From: Lycium barbarum | Taxonomy: Eukaryota > Streptophyta > Magnoliopsida > Solanales > Solanaceae | Assembly (NCBI RefSeq): GCF_019175385.1 | Contig: NC_083341.1 | Location: forward strand, 63,707,800-63,771,799 | Direction: 5' to 3' | DNA length: 64,000 nt | Part shown: positions 25,401 to 36,960 of the stretch, piece after piece | Layout of the letters: the number at the start of each line of letters is the position of its first letter | Position numbering within the stretch: the first letter of the stretch is position 1 | Notes under the pieces: generated by a model | What the model saw: only the letters and a program-made list of their open reading frames with translations | Told to the model about the DNA's origin: nothing | The model's database searches: none | Translations under genes and position numbers: made by a program

Positions 25401-25566
25401 ATGGGTTAGACCAAGTTACCAAGATAAAGTTGGTACCAAGGGCAAGTAGAAATTAATCAAGGTTGAATCAAATACCCCTCCCGATATTTATTGTAAGATA
25501 ATTGAGAGAAATCAAGGAAAAACGTAGAGATTGGCGAAGTGTCGCGAAGGTATTCCTTGAGCTAAC
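22448..25566 (+). other. Interior of the nested element without recognisable coding
   Basis: This is where gag, protease and RT would lie. I see only short frames with frequent stops, none resembling a known domain. Either the coding part has decayed beyond recognition by eye or it was replaced. Confidence 0.65.
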
Positions 25567-26620
25567 GTGCGTATTTTCATATGTCCTCGTAAAGATTCTG
25601 ACCTAATGAGAGATGAAAAGTTAAGAGCAAACCGCGGAGAAAGGGCAATAGAAGAATTTGAATTAAAGGCAACAGAGCGACACGAGGTAATATGCCTAAA
25701 GTATGACAAGTTAAATGAAGGAAATTATAGAATGGTTAAGCAGGACGATCAGGACTATGTAAAGTTATACCTCGAGGAGGTAGTGAGATTTCATAAGATT
25801 CTACGTCTAGTATATCGTACGAAAGGCCTAGTAGTTAGTTAACCTCTAAAGATCTTTCCGGAGGAAATTGAGGACACAAGTAAATCTCAACGCAGCATCT
25901 GTTAAACTGACGGACAGGTTAGGCGTGTTATCTAGGCACTAAAAGATAAGCTGTGAGCCCGTGTCATTGTTTTCAGGAGCAGCAGGAATAGACACTTACT
26001 ACTTGTTGAGATTACTGGTAATAAGAGCTGCCATTCTAGTATTCGGAAGACACCGTATAAGACTCTGTACGGCAAGAGGTGTGCGCCATCAATTGGCTGG
26101 TTTGATGTTGACAAGGCTAAGTTACTTAGTTTGAATATAATCCATCGGGCAGTCGATAATGTGAAACTTATTCGAGGACGGTCATTAGCGACTCAGAGCC
26201 GACAGAAATCATATACAGGTGATCGGCGTCGACGCTTAGAACTCCAAATCGGTAACTCGGTATTTTTGAAAATATCACCTATGAGAGGTATTATGAGATT
26301 CGGTAAAAAGGGAAGCTTAAATCGAGATTGTATTAGATTATTCGTAAGGAAGGAAAGGTTGCCTATGAATTAGACCTACCATCTAATTTAGAAGCAGTGC
26401 AGCTAGTGTTCCACATGTCTATGCTTCGTAGATGCATTGGTGACTCTTCCAGAATATTTCCCGTGGAGAACATCCAGGTGATAGAGGAATTATTCTACAA
26501 GGAACAGCTTATAGACATACTGATTCGTCAAGTAAGAAAACTGCGTAGTAAAGGTATGACTTCCATTAAGGTACTATGGCAGAATAACGGTAAGGAAGAA
26601 GTACCCCAGTTGTTCCTGTA
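25567..26620 (+). pseudogene. Decayed integrase and chromodomain-like remnant (Tekay type)
   Basis: Pieces line up in order with the Tekay-D integrase: DYVKLYLEEVVRFH (about 25757-25798, like DYAKLYVKEIVRLH), a TDGQ-like piece near 25910, TPYKTLYGKRCAPSIGWFD (about 26050-26106), QSRQKSYTGDRRRRLEL (26188-26245), FLKISPMRGIMRFGKKG (about 26266-26310), LVFHMSMLRRCIGD (about 26403-26443) and RQVRKLRSKGMTSIKVLW (about 26527-26578). The catalytic D,D35E set is not intact. There are several stops and at least one frame change near 26330. Integrase inserts the DNA copy; this version cannot work. Confidence 0.85.
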
Positions 26621-26756
26621 CCGACAGGTAATTTTAATTCCCTACTTAATGGTGTTGATTAATGCGTGAGTTGCAAGTGATGACCGTAAAAAGAAACTCC
26701 CCCAAAAGGCTCATAAGCCCCGATAAGGCTAGTTTAACATTCGAGGACGAATGTTT

Positions 26757-26771
26757 TAAAGGGCGGAAGGA
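26757..26771 (+). other. Polypurine tract of the nested element
   Basis: AAAGGGCGGAAGGA lies directly before the 3' LTR. It is preceded by ATTCGAGGACGAATGTTTT, a motif also seen in front of the Tekay-D LTR (61150-61170, minus strand). Confidence 0.85.
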
Positions 26772-29700
26772 TGTTATATCTCGCATTTCGCGCATTCGGA
26801 AAATTCAAGACAATTGCGGGAGGTTGGGTGCGAGCCTACATTTTAACCTTGATGAGCACACAAGTTGTGTATAAGATTTATGGGTGCGGAAATATTGAGG
26901 AAGGCTAAGGGAAAAATTGGATTTTTGGAAAATGGTTTCATGAATTACAAAAATTAGCCACAAGCAATTGGGCTTGGAAAATCAAAAAAAAAAAAAAGAA
27001 GAAGAGGCCCAAAAGGGGCCGGCCACTAAGGTCAATGGGTCAAGGCCCATGTAGGATTTAACCCATGTGCTAAATAAATAAAAAGGGCCATGTATTTATC
27101 ATGAAATACATAGAACTTTCAAGAAAACAAAAGAGAGAGCAAGAGAGATGAAGAATTCGGCCATGGAGGAAAAAATGGCCATCTTGAAATCTTGTCCCAA
27201 AAATTATTTTCTTGTGGTATTCCTACTAATTCAAGGGTCCTCTACAACATGGTGTAGTTGTTTCGGAAGATAGGTCGCTTGTTTCGTCAAAATCACAACT
27301 TTAGCTAAGTGGAGAAGTTGAGAGGAAAAGGTAAGATTTAATTCCTTTTTATTATGTTATGAAGGCTTGTTTGTGTTGTAGTGTGTAGAAATGGGTAGAA
27401 CTTATGGAAATATGGAAGTTTACATAGTGGGCGTGTATGTGTGTATGTGGCCGTGTGTGTGTATTGTTGTATAGGTAAGATGAGTTGAATTTTATGTAGT
27501 ATTGTAGTTGTGGTTATTATGGACTTCATATTGGAAATGAAAGTTGAATGGATTTGGTTGAAGTTGGAAATGTGGAGTAGGGCCGTGTGGTGTAGGGTGA
27601 TGAGATGGAAATGAATTAATTTTGTTTAGTATGTTAGTTGTGTTGTTGTGACCCTTATAATGTAAATGAAGGTTGAATGGTTTAAGTTGGCATCGAAATT
27701 GATTGTCGGAAATTATGTCACTTTAGTATAATCTTATGATATTATGGAAATGAAGTTGTCAAGTGTGGATTGTTGTTGTTGATTATGAATTTGAAAGTAG
27801 AAGATGTGTCGTAGTAGTTTTGTTGCATATGTAGAATTTCGGGTGGAATATGGAATTGGTGGAATTGTTTGAATATTGTATAGATTGCTTGGAATATTCT
27901 TGAATTATGTTTGAATAATCTTGAATTAGTGAATGAATATGTAAACGTTGATATTGGCTTGAACGTACGTAATTGGATTGAAAGTTGATGTACTATGTAG
28001 AAAGGAAGATTACTTATGTTAGAATGCGTTTTGGAGTGGTTGTTGGTATGGTTGTTGGTATTGTGATTGATGTTTTGGCCGAGTTAGATTCTCGGGGATG
28101 TTGAATTTATAGGGGAGATGCTTCCCAAATTTCTGTAGACAAGTGTTACTTAAAGTTGAATGCTTAAATGCCTATATGTTAATGTTTGGCACTTGTGACC
28201 AATTGTAGATTTTGGGAAGTTTGGACATTGAGTTTGCATAATCGTAAGGAGCGAATAAGGTATGTAAATGCCTACCTTTTATTTCTTTGGCATGTCTTAG
28301 TCATAATAGGTTATGACACGAGCCTCGGGGAGGACTCCATTCCTAGAAATCGGAGCTTAGATTTGGCCCTTTTTCATTCAATGTGATTGAATTATGAACC
28401 TAAGTTTTGTTGAAAAATATGTTTAAACACTTCTATTTCTTGAAAAGTCTTGCGTCATAAAACGTCTTTATCCTTCACAAATAAAATCGGAATGCCTCGA
28501 AACTTTTTGGCAATTGACTCCATATAGCTTAAGGTTTGTAATTTATGTACGCCACCTCGGTTGACCCTAGGTGGGCCCACTATTTTCGAATCCTCTCCTA
28601 TTGTGCTATTAACTTGCTTTCGAGCAAATCTAAAGGAAACGTTTCAGCTACTCTTCTAACTTCTAAACGACAATTGTTTTAAATATTCCATTGAGTCTCA
28701 TAAACTATTTTGGAACGTAAAAACGATCCCAGAAAGATTATTTTGACATAATCCATTATGACATCCGAAAGACACGCATTATGATTATCGTCCGATTTCT
28801 TTATTATGATCTGTCGTTTGAGATGTCCTATCGAGTCTGTGTAAAATGTGTTATCTTTTATACTGCATTTAGTTTCTCACTACTCCACTCGTGGATGCCT
28901 CAATGCTTCCTTCACTGAGCCCGGGCCAGGATATGTTATCAAGCGTATTCCACTGCATTGTTCGCCGTGCCTCGATGTGAGGGGGCAGGTATACATGTAC
29001 ATGGGTTGTGGAGTATGCTGTGCCATGTACATATATTCTGATATGATATGATATGATATGATATGGCCATCTGATATAATATGATATGTTACGGAGCTAT
29101 TCCCTACTCTGGAGTTATGCTGTGTTGTGGCACCAGTGTCGGGGGGCGACCACGTTCTGGTCACCGAGTCCCCTAATGGGGGCCGGATATGGCATATGTT
29201 TTGACTTGCATTACTTATGCTTTATGAGTAAGCATTTCTATTATTTTGTTTTTTGATATTTTGGTTTTGCACCTATTTGTTTTCGTACCTACTGTCTCGG
29301 TTATGATTCTGTTTATTGTACTTCATGCTTTACATACTCAGTACATATTCCGTACTGACCCCCTTTCTTCGAGGGCTGCGTTTCATGCTGCGCAGGTACG
29401 CCCAGGTGAGCAGATGTCATGTTAGAAGATGTTCTTGCGGAAGTTGGCAAACTCCAATTGTTCCTGGAGTGCTGCCGAGTCAGAGTAGATGTGCTATATG
29501 TTCTGGTTATTTGTTAGAGGCTTTGCAGACAGAGTCGTGGGTATAGAATGTCAGTTTTGTAATCGGCTCCACCAGCCGATATGTTGTTCTGTACTATGTA
29601 ATAAATTTCATATGTTACTGTTTTGTTTGATTTGAAAACAACGAAGAAGCATATCTCTGAAAGCTTTTACTGTATTTGTTATTTTCGTTTTGACTAAGAG

Positions 29701-29798
29701 TCCGATAGATTATGTTTGTAATAAGAGTCAGTGGGTTCGCTCGGCTTCGAATGTGGGGTCGGGTGCCCATCACACCCTAGTAAGACTGGGGTGTGACA
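26772..29798 (+). mobile_element. 3' LTR of the nested Tekay-like element (3,027 bp)
   Basis: Near-identical copy of 19409-22430. Visible differences include a shorter A-run (about 26985), an extra GTATGTGT block at about 27440, and single changes such as GGCGCCAG to GGCACCAG near 29130. The AAAAT duplication follows at 29799-29803. The hairpin is at 29339-29357. Confidence 0.93.
29339..29357. other. Tekay LTR hairpin CAGTAC/GTACTG (nested element, 3' LTR)
   Basis: Same sequence as at 21971-21989. Confidence 0.65.
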
Positions 29799-29803
29799 AA
29801 AAT

Positions 29804-31688
29804 ACACCCAGACCCCGCCCAAACTTTGAAAGAAAGCCAACCAAAACTTACACACCGTTAGCCGAACCCTTAGCCCAATTGTATGAAAGGTTGAGAACTG
29901 CAGGGATACTCCAACCGATTCAAGGAAGAGTTCCTAACCCCCTTCCTGGATGGTATGATGGGACTAAACATTGTGCGTATCACTCATGAGTTGCCGGACA
30001 TGATACTGAAAATAACCTTACTCTCAAAGATAAAATCGAGGCATTAATCAAAGAAGGAGTCATCCAGCTCAAAGGAGATCCCCCAAATATAAACAACAAT
30101 CCTCTACCCAATCATGGTGATGCAAATGTGAACATGATTACCGTTGATGAAGATTGTAACTTGGAAGGGACTACTGTATCGGTCAAAAAAGAGGAAACAT
30201 TTGAATCGTCAGCCTTTATTGCTCCTGTAATCACAGTCCAAATGAGGGCACCAATTGAAGTGGAAGTTCTTACTCCAAGGCCTAGGATCACCGCCTTAGT
30301 TGCTCAGGCACCTTCTTTGAACACCAAAGAAGTTCCTTGGAATAATCCGTCTGATGAAAGGAACAAAGAAAAGGGAAAATTGGTTGTAGAAACTATTGCT
30401 GTTGGATTAACAAGATCTGGGCGGTGTTATGCCCCCGAAGAGGTAGCACGAGGAGCACCGAGTAAGGAAAACGGTCAGAAAAAGGCTGCGATCGAGGCTG
30501 AAGTCGAAGAATTCTGGAGGAAAATGCCAACTAAGGAATATTCTGTTGTAGAACAATTAAAGAAAACACCAGCCCAAATTTCTTTATTGGCATTGTTGAT
30601 GAATTCTGAAACTCATAGGAGCGCTTTAGTGAAGGTACTGAATAAAGCTTATGTTCCAGCTGAGACCTCTAGCGAGAAACTTTCAGCCATGGTTGGAGAA
30701 GTCCTCGAAGCTGACAAAGTGTCTTTTCATGACGATGAGTTTCCACTTGAAGGTTTGGGGCACAACAAAGCATTGAACATTACAGTCAAATGCAGGGACA
30801 AATTCATTTCTAAGGTGTTGATTGATGGGGTTCAGCTGTTAACATATGTCCTATCACTACTCTCCGAGCTTTAGGAATTGATATCGGGAAACTTCGCGAC
30901 AGTCACGTGAGACTTAAAGGTTTTGATGGAGCTCAAAGAAGTGTCGTAGGGGAAATTGACTTAGCATTGGAAATTGGACCCGTGGAGTTTACGGTGGAAT
31001 TCCAAGTAATGGATATATCCGCTAGCTACAATCTGCTGATAGGAAGGCCATGGATCCATATGGCTAGTGCAGTCCCTTCTACCCTGCATCAAAATTTGAA
31101 AATTGTCTAGAATCGTCAGGAAATTGTGATCCATGGAGAAGGCAACAATCTGATCTATCCCGAAAACTCAATTCTTGTTATTGAAAGTGTAGAAAGGCTA
31201 GATGGATCTATTTTCCATATCAAGGAAACCATGTGAAGTACTCAAGCTGAAAGGGTAAAATTGCCACGTGTGCTTATGATGGTGGCTTGGGAAATGTTGA
31301 AGAATGGTTTTAAGCATGGTCGAGGTCTCGGAGTGAACTTGGATGGAATAGTGGAACCAATTCAATTACCCGGGCAGAAGGATACTTTTGGTCTTGGATA
31401 CGAACCCACTCCTGAAGAAATCTCATTGGCTAGTCTCAAAAGAAAAGGTGATATTCCCTTACCAAAGCCTATCCCTCTCCTGAATCAGTCATTTTTCAAG
31501 GCGTCCGAGGAAGCTACTGAAGACAACCTCGTGGAAGGTCTCAAGAATTTATTCATTGCCGAGGAAGAAGCTGAATGCAACGTGATTATAGATGATTGCC
31601 CTGAAACTCCAACTATCTGGGATGTTGAGCTTGGCGATGCTTTAAACAATTGGACTTGTACCCCGCCCCCGGTTCTCCGGGAGTCTTG
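29804..31688 (+). pseudogene. Ogre1 gag C-terminus, protease and G-patch (broken)
   Basis: The frame continues gag after the nested element. WYDGTKHCAYHS (about 29951-29986) starts a zinc-knuckle-like CxxH...GH motif that is cut by TGA 29987-29989 and lacks its last Cys. A long open part follows (30128-30874; RSGRCYAPEE near 30413). The aspartic protease active site starts VLIDG at 30815-30829 and then shifts frame at the G run 30827-30830. The downstream frame carries LGIDIGKLRDSHVRLKGFDG, EIDLALEIGPVEFTVEFQV and SYNLLIGRPWIH, with a TAG at 31108-31110. A G-patch-like domain lies at 31291-31410 (MLKNGFKHGRGLGVNLDG ... FGLGYEP). The exon ends at a splice donor after 31688. Confidence 0.88.
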
Positions 31689-31858
31689 GTAGATGATTTG
31701 TATTAGTATTTGATGAAACAACACGATTCAAAATTGTGGCCTGAATCGTGTTTATGCTTTTGTTGTGTTTTGCCTCCAACTTTTGAAAGCTTAAATGCCA
31801 AATCCAAACTATGCTTTTATTCCGTCTTTATTTAATTAATTTCTCTTTTATTTTTCAG
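31689..31858 (+). other. Ogre1 intron between protease and reverse transcriptase (170 bp)
   Basis: GT at 31689, T-rich body, and TTTATTTTTCAG ending at 31858. Ogre elements are known to carry an intron here. Unspliced RNA meets a TAG at 31690-31692, while joining 31688 to 31859 keeps the reading frame into RT. Ogre2 has an intron at the same place (54129-54454). Confidence 0.85.
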
Positions 31859-33318
31859 CAATCAAACTAGTAAATCTGCTGATACTGTAAATGTGACACG
31901 TAATGAAACAAGCGAGCCCATAGTAAATGCCGAACAAGACTCTGAAGAATATGAAGAGGACATGAAACCTGAAGAGTTAACTAAAGATTTTGAAAATTTT
32001 GAGGATAAGCCAAAACCAAATTTGGATGAAACAGAGGCCTTAAACTTGGGAGATTAAGAAACAGTAAGGGAAACAAGAATTAGCGTCCATTTAACTCCGT
32101 CACAAAGGGAAGAATTGATCAACATTTTGAGACAATATATAGACGTGTTCGCTTGGTCTTATGATGATATACCGGGTCTAAGCAGAGACATTGTTTCTCA
32201 TAAGTTGCCTATTGATCCATCTTGTCCTCCGGTGAAACAAAAAAAAAGAAATATTAAACCGGATTTGAGTTTAAAAGTCAAGGAAGAAGTCTCCAAGCAA
32301 TTTAACGCAAAGGTCATTCGAACTACAAGGTATCCCACTTAGCTAGCCAATATCGTGCTTGTACCGAAGAAGGATGGCAAAGTCAGGGTATGCGTGGATT
32401 ATCAGGATCTCAACAAGGCTAGCCCGAAAGATGACTTTCCCCTCCCAAATATTCACATACTTATTGATAACTGTGCGAAGCATGAGTTGCAATCATTCGT
32501 TGATTGCTTCGCAGGATATCACCAAATTCTGATGGATGAAGAAGATGCTGAGAAAACGGCATTCATCACACCTTGGGGAGTATACTATTATCGAGTGATC
32601 CCTTTTGGACTCCAGAACGTACGTGCCACCTATATGAGAGCCATGACTACCATTTTTCATGACATGATCCATAAGGAGATTGAAGTCTATGTGGACGATA
32701 TCATCATCAAGTCATGAAGGAGTTTAGATCACTTGACGGATTTGAAGAAGTTCTTTGACAGGTTGAGGCAATACGATTTGAAATTAAATCCTGCAAAATG
32801 TGCATTTGGTGTTCCTGCTGGGAAGCTGTTAGGTTTTATTATGAGCAGGAGGGGTATAGAATTGGATCCTTCAAAGATAAAGGCTATTCAAAACTTGCCT
32901 GCCCCAAAGAGTCGAAAGGACGTGATGAGCTTCCTTGGTCGTCTCAACTACATTAGTCGGTTCATAGCACAACCAACGGTGATATGTGAGCCAATAATCA
33001 AGTTATTGAAGAAGGATGTTGCTACCAAATGGACAGAATATTGCCAACGAGCTTTTGATAGAATCAAAGAGTATTTGTCTAATCCGCCTGTGTTGGTGCC
33101 TCCAGAAGCCGGAAGACCGTTGTTATTATATTTGTCTGTGTCAGCGAATGCATTTGGATGCGTGTTGGGACAACATGATGAAATGGGAAAGAAGGAGCAA
33201 GCGATATACTTTATGAGGCCCGATATACTTTGTTGGAACGCACCTGTTGTGCCTTGACTTGGGTTGCACAAAAGTTGAGACATTACCTATCTGCATATAC
33301 TACTAGCTCGTCTTAAGG
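31859..33318 (+). pseudogene. Ogre1 reverse transcriptase and first RNase H (three stops, one frameshift)
   Basis: One frame carries the whole RT: YIDVFAWSYDDIPGL (32136-32180), VLVPKKDGKVRVCVDYQDLN (32355-32414), FVDCFAGYHQI (32498-32530), and the catalytic YVDDIIIKS (32688-32714). Stops are TAA 32055-32057, TAG 32340-32342 and TGA 32715-32717. The connection and RNase H parts follow (LNPAKCAFGV, FLGRLNYISRFI, LLLYLSVSANAFGCVL at about 33123). The frame is lost near 33210, where a short stretch appears deleted, and resumes in another phase near 33319. RT copies the element RNA into DNA. Confidence 0.92.
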
Positions 33319-35286
33319 ATGGATCCACTCAAGTATATCTTTCAGAAGCCTATGCCTACTGGGAAGTTAGCCAAATGGAAAATTTTGCTAAGTGAGTTTG
33401 ATATTGTATATGTTACCCAAAAGGCTGTCAAAGGGCAGGCAATAGCCGATCATCTTGCTGAAAATCCCATAGATGAAGAATACATGCCCCTTAAGACATA
33501 TTCCCCGGATGAAGAGGTGTTGTTTGTCGGAGAAGATATCTCAGAGGAATATCCAGGGTGGAGAATGTTCTTTGATGGGGCTCCAAACTCCAAAGGAGTT
33601 AGCGTTGGAGCAGTCTTAATTTCAGAGTCAGGTCAGCATTATCCAATTTCAGCAAAGCTCAGGTTTCCGTGCACCAACAATATGGCAGAATATGAGGCTT
33701 GTATTCTTGGACTCAGAATGGCCGTTGATATGAACATACAAGAATTATTGGTTATAGGTGATTCTGACTTATTGTTTCATCAAGTACGAGGCGAATGGAC
33801 CACTAAGAATATGAAGATACTTCCGTACCTGCATTGCATGAAAGATTTGTGTAAGAGATTTATCAAGGTGGAATTCAAACATGTCCCAAGGGCTCAAAAT
33901 GAGTTCGCTGATGCTTTGGCAACCTTGTCCTCTATGATTCAGCAGCCAGACAAGAATTACATAGATCCTATCAAGGTGAATGTGCAAGATCAGCAAGCCT
34001 ATTGTTTCCATATAGATGAGGAACCTAATGGAGAACCTTGGTACTATGACATTAAGAAGTATCTCAAGGCAGGAGACTATCCAGAAGGCATAACCAGTGT
34101 TCAGAAGAGAACACTTCGAAGATTAGCAAACCACTTTTTCCTAAATGGAGAAATACTTTACAGGAGGACTCCAGATTTAGGATTGTTAAGGTGTGTTGAT
34201 GCCAAAGAAGCGGCCAAGTTGATTGAAGATGTGCATGGCGGTACATATGGGCCTCATATGAATGGTTTTACTCTAGCTAAGAAAATTCTACGAGCGGGCT
34301 ATTTTTGGATGACTATGGAATCAAATTGCATTCGTTTTGTGCAAAGGTGTCACCAATGTCAGATTCATGGCGATTTGATTCGAGTCCCACCAAATGAGTT
34401 AAATGTGACGAGTTCTCCGTGGCCATTCGCTGCTTGGGGCATGGATGTCATCGGTCCTATCGAGCCGGCCGCGTCAAATGGACATAGGTTCATTTTGGTA
34501 GCCATCGACTACTTCACAAAATGGGTAGAAGCATCTTCGCACAAGTCAGTGACGAAGAAGGTAGTGGTAGACTTTGTTCGCAATAACATCATTTGTCGAT
34601 TCGGAATACCCGAGTCAATTATAACAGATAATGGAGCTAATCTTAATAGTGGTCTGATGCAGGAGATTTGCGAAACATTTAAGATTACTCACCGTAATTC
34701 CACCTCATACAGACCTCAGATGAATGGAGCAGTTGAAGCAGCCAACAAAAACATCAAGAGAATACCGCGGAAGATGATTGATAATTATAGATATTGGCAC
34801 GAAAAATTGCCATTGGCCCTTCTCGGTTATCGCACCACTGTTAGGACTTCAACTGGGGCAACGCCTTATCTCTTGGTCTATGGAACAGAGGCTGTGTTAC
34901 CTGCAGAGGTAGAGATACCATCCTTGAGAATTATCCAAGAAGCTGAGTTGAGTGATGCTAAGTGGATACAAAATTGATATGAACAATTGATGCTCATTGA
35001 TGAAAAGAGGATGAATGCAGTCTGTCATGGACAACTTTATCAGAACAGAATGGCCAAAGCTTTCAATAAGAAGGTAAGACCGAGACAATTCAAACCGGTG
35101 CAATTGGTGTTGAAGCGCATATTCCCACACCAAAATGAAGCTAAGGGAAAATTTGCACCTAACTGGCAAGGGCCTTACATGGTTCATCGAGTACTGACTG
35201 GAGGAGCACTAATTCTAGCAGAAATGGATGGCGAAGTGTGGCCGAAAGCTATCAATGCAGATGCCGTCAAGAGATACTACATTTAG
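33319..35286 (+). pseudogene. Ogre1 archaeal-type RNase H and integrase (one stop)
   Basis: Residues about 80-205 form the second, archaeal-like RNase H of Tat elements. Its acidic residues are visible: FFDGAPNSKG (D86), NMAEYEACILGLR (E124), IGDSDL and FADALATL. Integrase follows: the HHCC zinc finger (H306, H313, C344, C347), then D,D35E with GMDVIG (D376), ITDNGAN (D437) and NGAVEAANK (E473), and a C-terminal part ending VKRYYI. A single TGA at 34975-34977 interrupts the frame, which continues in phase to the TAG at 35284-35286. Integrase joins the DNA copy to the chromosome. Apart from this stop the region is well preserved. Confidence 0.93.
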
Positions 35287-35338
35287 GAGCTTTTCGTTTG
35301 TTTTATATGTAATATCCTATAACGCCTTTCTATGTAAT

Positions 35339-35610
35339 GAAAACTACGTTCCCTCGACGGGATACGTAAGAAACCTATATCGGGTTTGGTCTTTTAAGAG
35401 AGAAATTTCTAAAAATTTTCATTTGTTTGTAACATGAACTATGCCTGACCTGATTCTCGTGGTGGGATACGTAGGCGGGCTACATAGGCTTCGGTCACAT
35501 TATTAGAATACCTCAATTTCATTTTTCTTTGTATGTCTTGAACTACGCTTGACCTGATTCCCTTGATGGGATACGTAGGCAGCCTATATCAGGCTCGATC
35601 TCGTCATTTT
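35339..35610 (+). repeat. Three copies of the GGGATACGTAGGC module
   Basis: Copies at about 35339-35391, 35436-35500 and 35540-35610 share the plan GAACTACG...CCTGATTC....GGGATACGTAGGC...CTATAT..GG..C.GTC. A fourth diverged copy is at 37326-37392. Ogre2 has three (57943, 58042, 58133). Confidence 0.8.
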
Positions 35611-36189
35611 AAAAGTTCAATATCCTCCTATGCCAGAAACTGGGACATCATTGCAAAACGAAATCGAGAGACATGGAATTGCATGTGGTCAACAGAGTCA
35701 TTTGACAAAGGAAGACTTTGGAGAAAGGATGTTCGCTTTGTTTCACAACGTGTCACAGTTTCAAGTTCGGCAAAAAATATTTATCACTATAGGCATATTT
35801 TTTATGCATATTTCCTTTTGAAATAATATGATTTTTAATCAAATAGTTTTATTAATTGGCCAAGACTTAGAAATAGGCAGAGGTTACAAGTCCAGACAAA
35901 GCTGGAAGCATGAAGCATCAAGAACTGGATCTTCAAAGTCAACGCGAATCAACCTCCCCCGAAACTTAAAAATTTTCTTTGAATGCAGGTTTTCAAATTG
36001 CGAAAGCAGAAAATATGTAATATTTACGGTTCTGCAAGGACTAGGCATCGAACGGTTTGGGTTTTCTTATAACATTTAGGACAAATTATGCTTCTCAAGT
36101 GTCAATAATTCTCGAAATTTATGATAAATTAATGCTTAAGTCTTACAAATGATTTTTCAAATGTATCGACGCACAAATATTTTCTACTT

Positions 36190-36725
36190 CTTTCAAATGC
36201 TCCGCATAAATGCTTTCAAATGCACTGCACATGCACTATTGCTTTCAAATGCTCCGCATAAATGCTTTCAAATGCACTGCACATGCAATATTGCTTTCAA
36301 ATGCCCGACATAAACGCTTTCAAACGCATCGCACATGCATTGTACTACTACTTTCAAATGCTCTGCATAAATGCTTTCAAGCGCACTGCACATGAATCAC
36401 ACTAATGTTTTCAAATGCACCGCACACGCATAGCACTACCGCTTTCAAATGCTCTGCATAAATGCTTTCAAATGCACTGCACAAGCATTGTACCACTGCT
36501 TTCAAATGCTCTGCATAAATTCTTTCAATACACTGCACATATATTGCAATATTGCTTTCAAATGAACTGCACACGCATTGCACAACTGCCTTCAAAAATG
36601 CTTTGTATGCCTGGTTTAAGAAACACTGCACACGCACTGCACAAATGCTTTCAGCCGCTTCGCGTAAATGTTTTCAAACGCACATGCACCGGACAAATGC
36701 TTTAAAATTCACTGCATAAATGTTT
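36190..36725 (+). repeat. Tandem repeat of 50-57 bp in the Ogre1 3' region
   Basis: Ten or so variable units built from CTTTCAAATGCTCCGCATAA and ATGCACTGCACATGCA. The first two units are almost identical; later ones lose parts. Open frames here are products of the repeat and not genes. Confidence 0.9.
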
Positions 36726-36734
36726 TACACCATG

Positions 36735-36960
36735 AATCATGTCTGGTTTGAAAAATCTCATTTTCATCAATCATTGGGTTTTAAAGAAAAACCTCATTAT
36801 GACGGCTTAGAAAGCCTCATTTTCATAAATCATTCAGTTTAAATAGCCTCATCTTCATATCTGGTCTACGACCTCATTTTCATTAATCATCGCCGAAGGC
36901 ATCATTCTCATGAATCATCGGCCTAAAACCTCATTTGCATTAGCCTTAGCTAAGGCTATC
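36735..36960 (+). repeat. Short repeat CCTCATTTTCATnAATCAT
   Basis: About six loosely spaced copies of CCTCATTTTCATAAATCAT-like sequence, directly after the larger tandem repeat. Confidence 0.7.

Larger units (their letters stand above)
19409..29798 (+). mobile_element. Young non-autonomous Tekay-like element (10,390 bp) inside Ogre1 gag
   Basis: Two near-identical LTRs (19409-22430 and 26772-29798) flank a 4.3-kb interior with an intact iMet primer site and polypurine tract. The insertion is bordered by AAAAT on both sides. Only decayed integrase and chromodomain-like remnants are visible inside; no gag, protease or RT frame is recognisable. I count about 16 substitutions between the LTRs over 3 kb, so it moved recently although its interior cannot encode the machinery. 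It is in the same orientation as Ogre1. Confidence 0.93.

Noticed and set aside
22448..25566. New coding region in the nested element
   Set aside because: Frames are short, stops are frequent, and no start or domain is convincing on either strand.
36190..36725. Regular repeats as a CRISPR-like array
   Set aside because: Units follow each other without unique spacers, vary in length, and lie in a plant retroelement 3' region.
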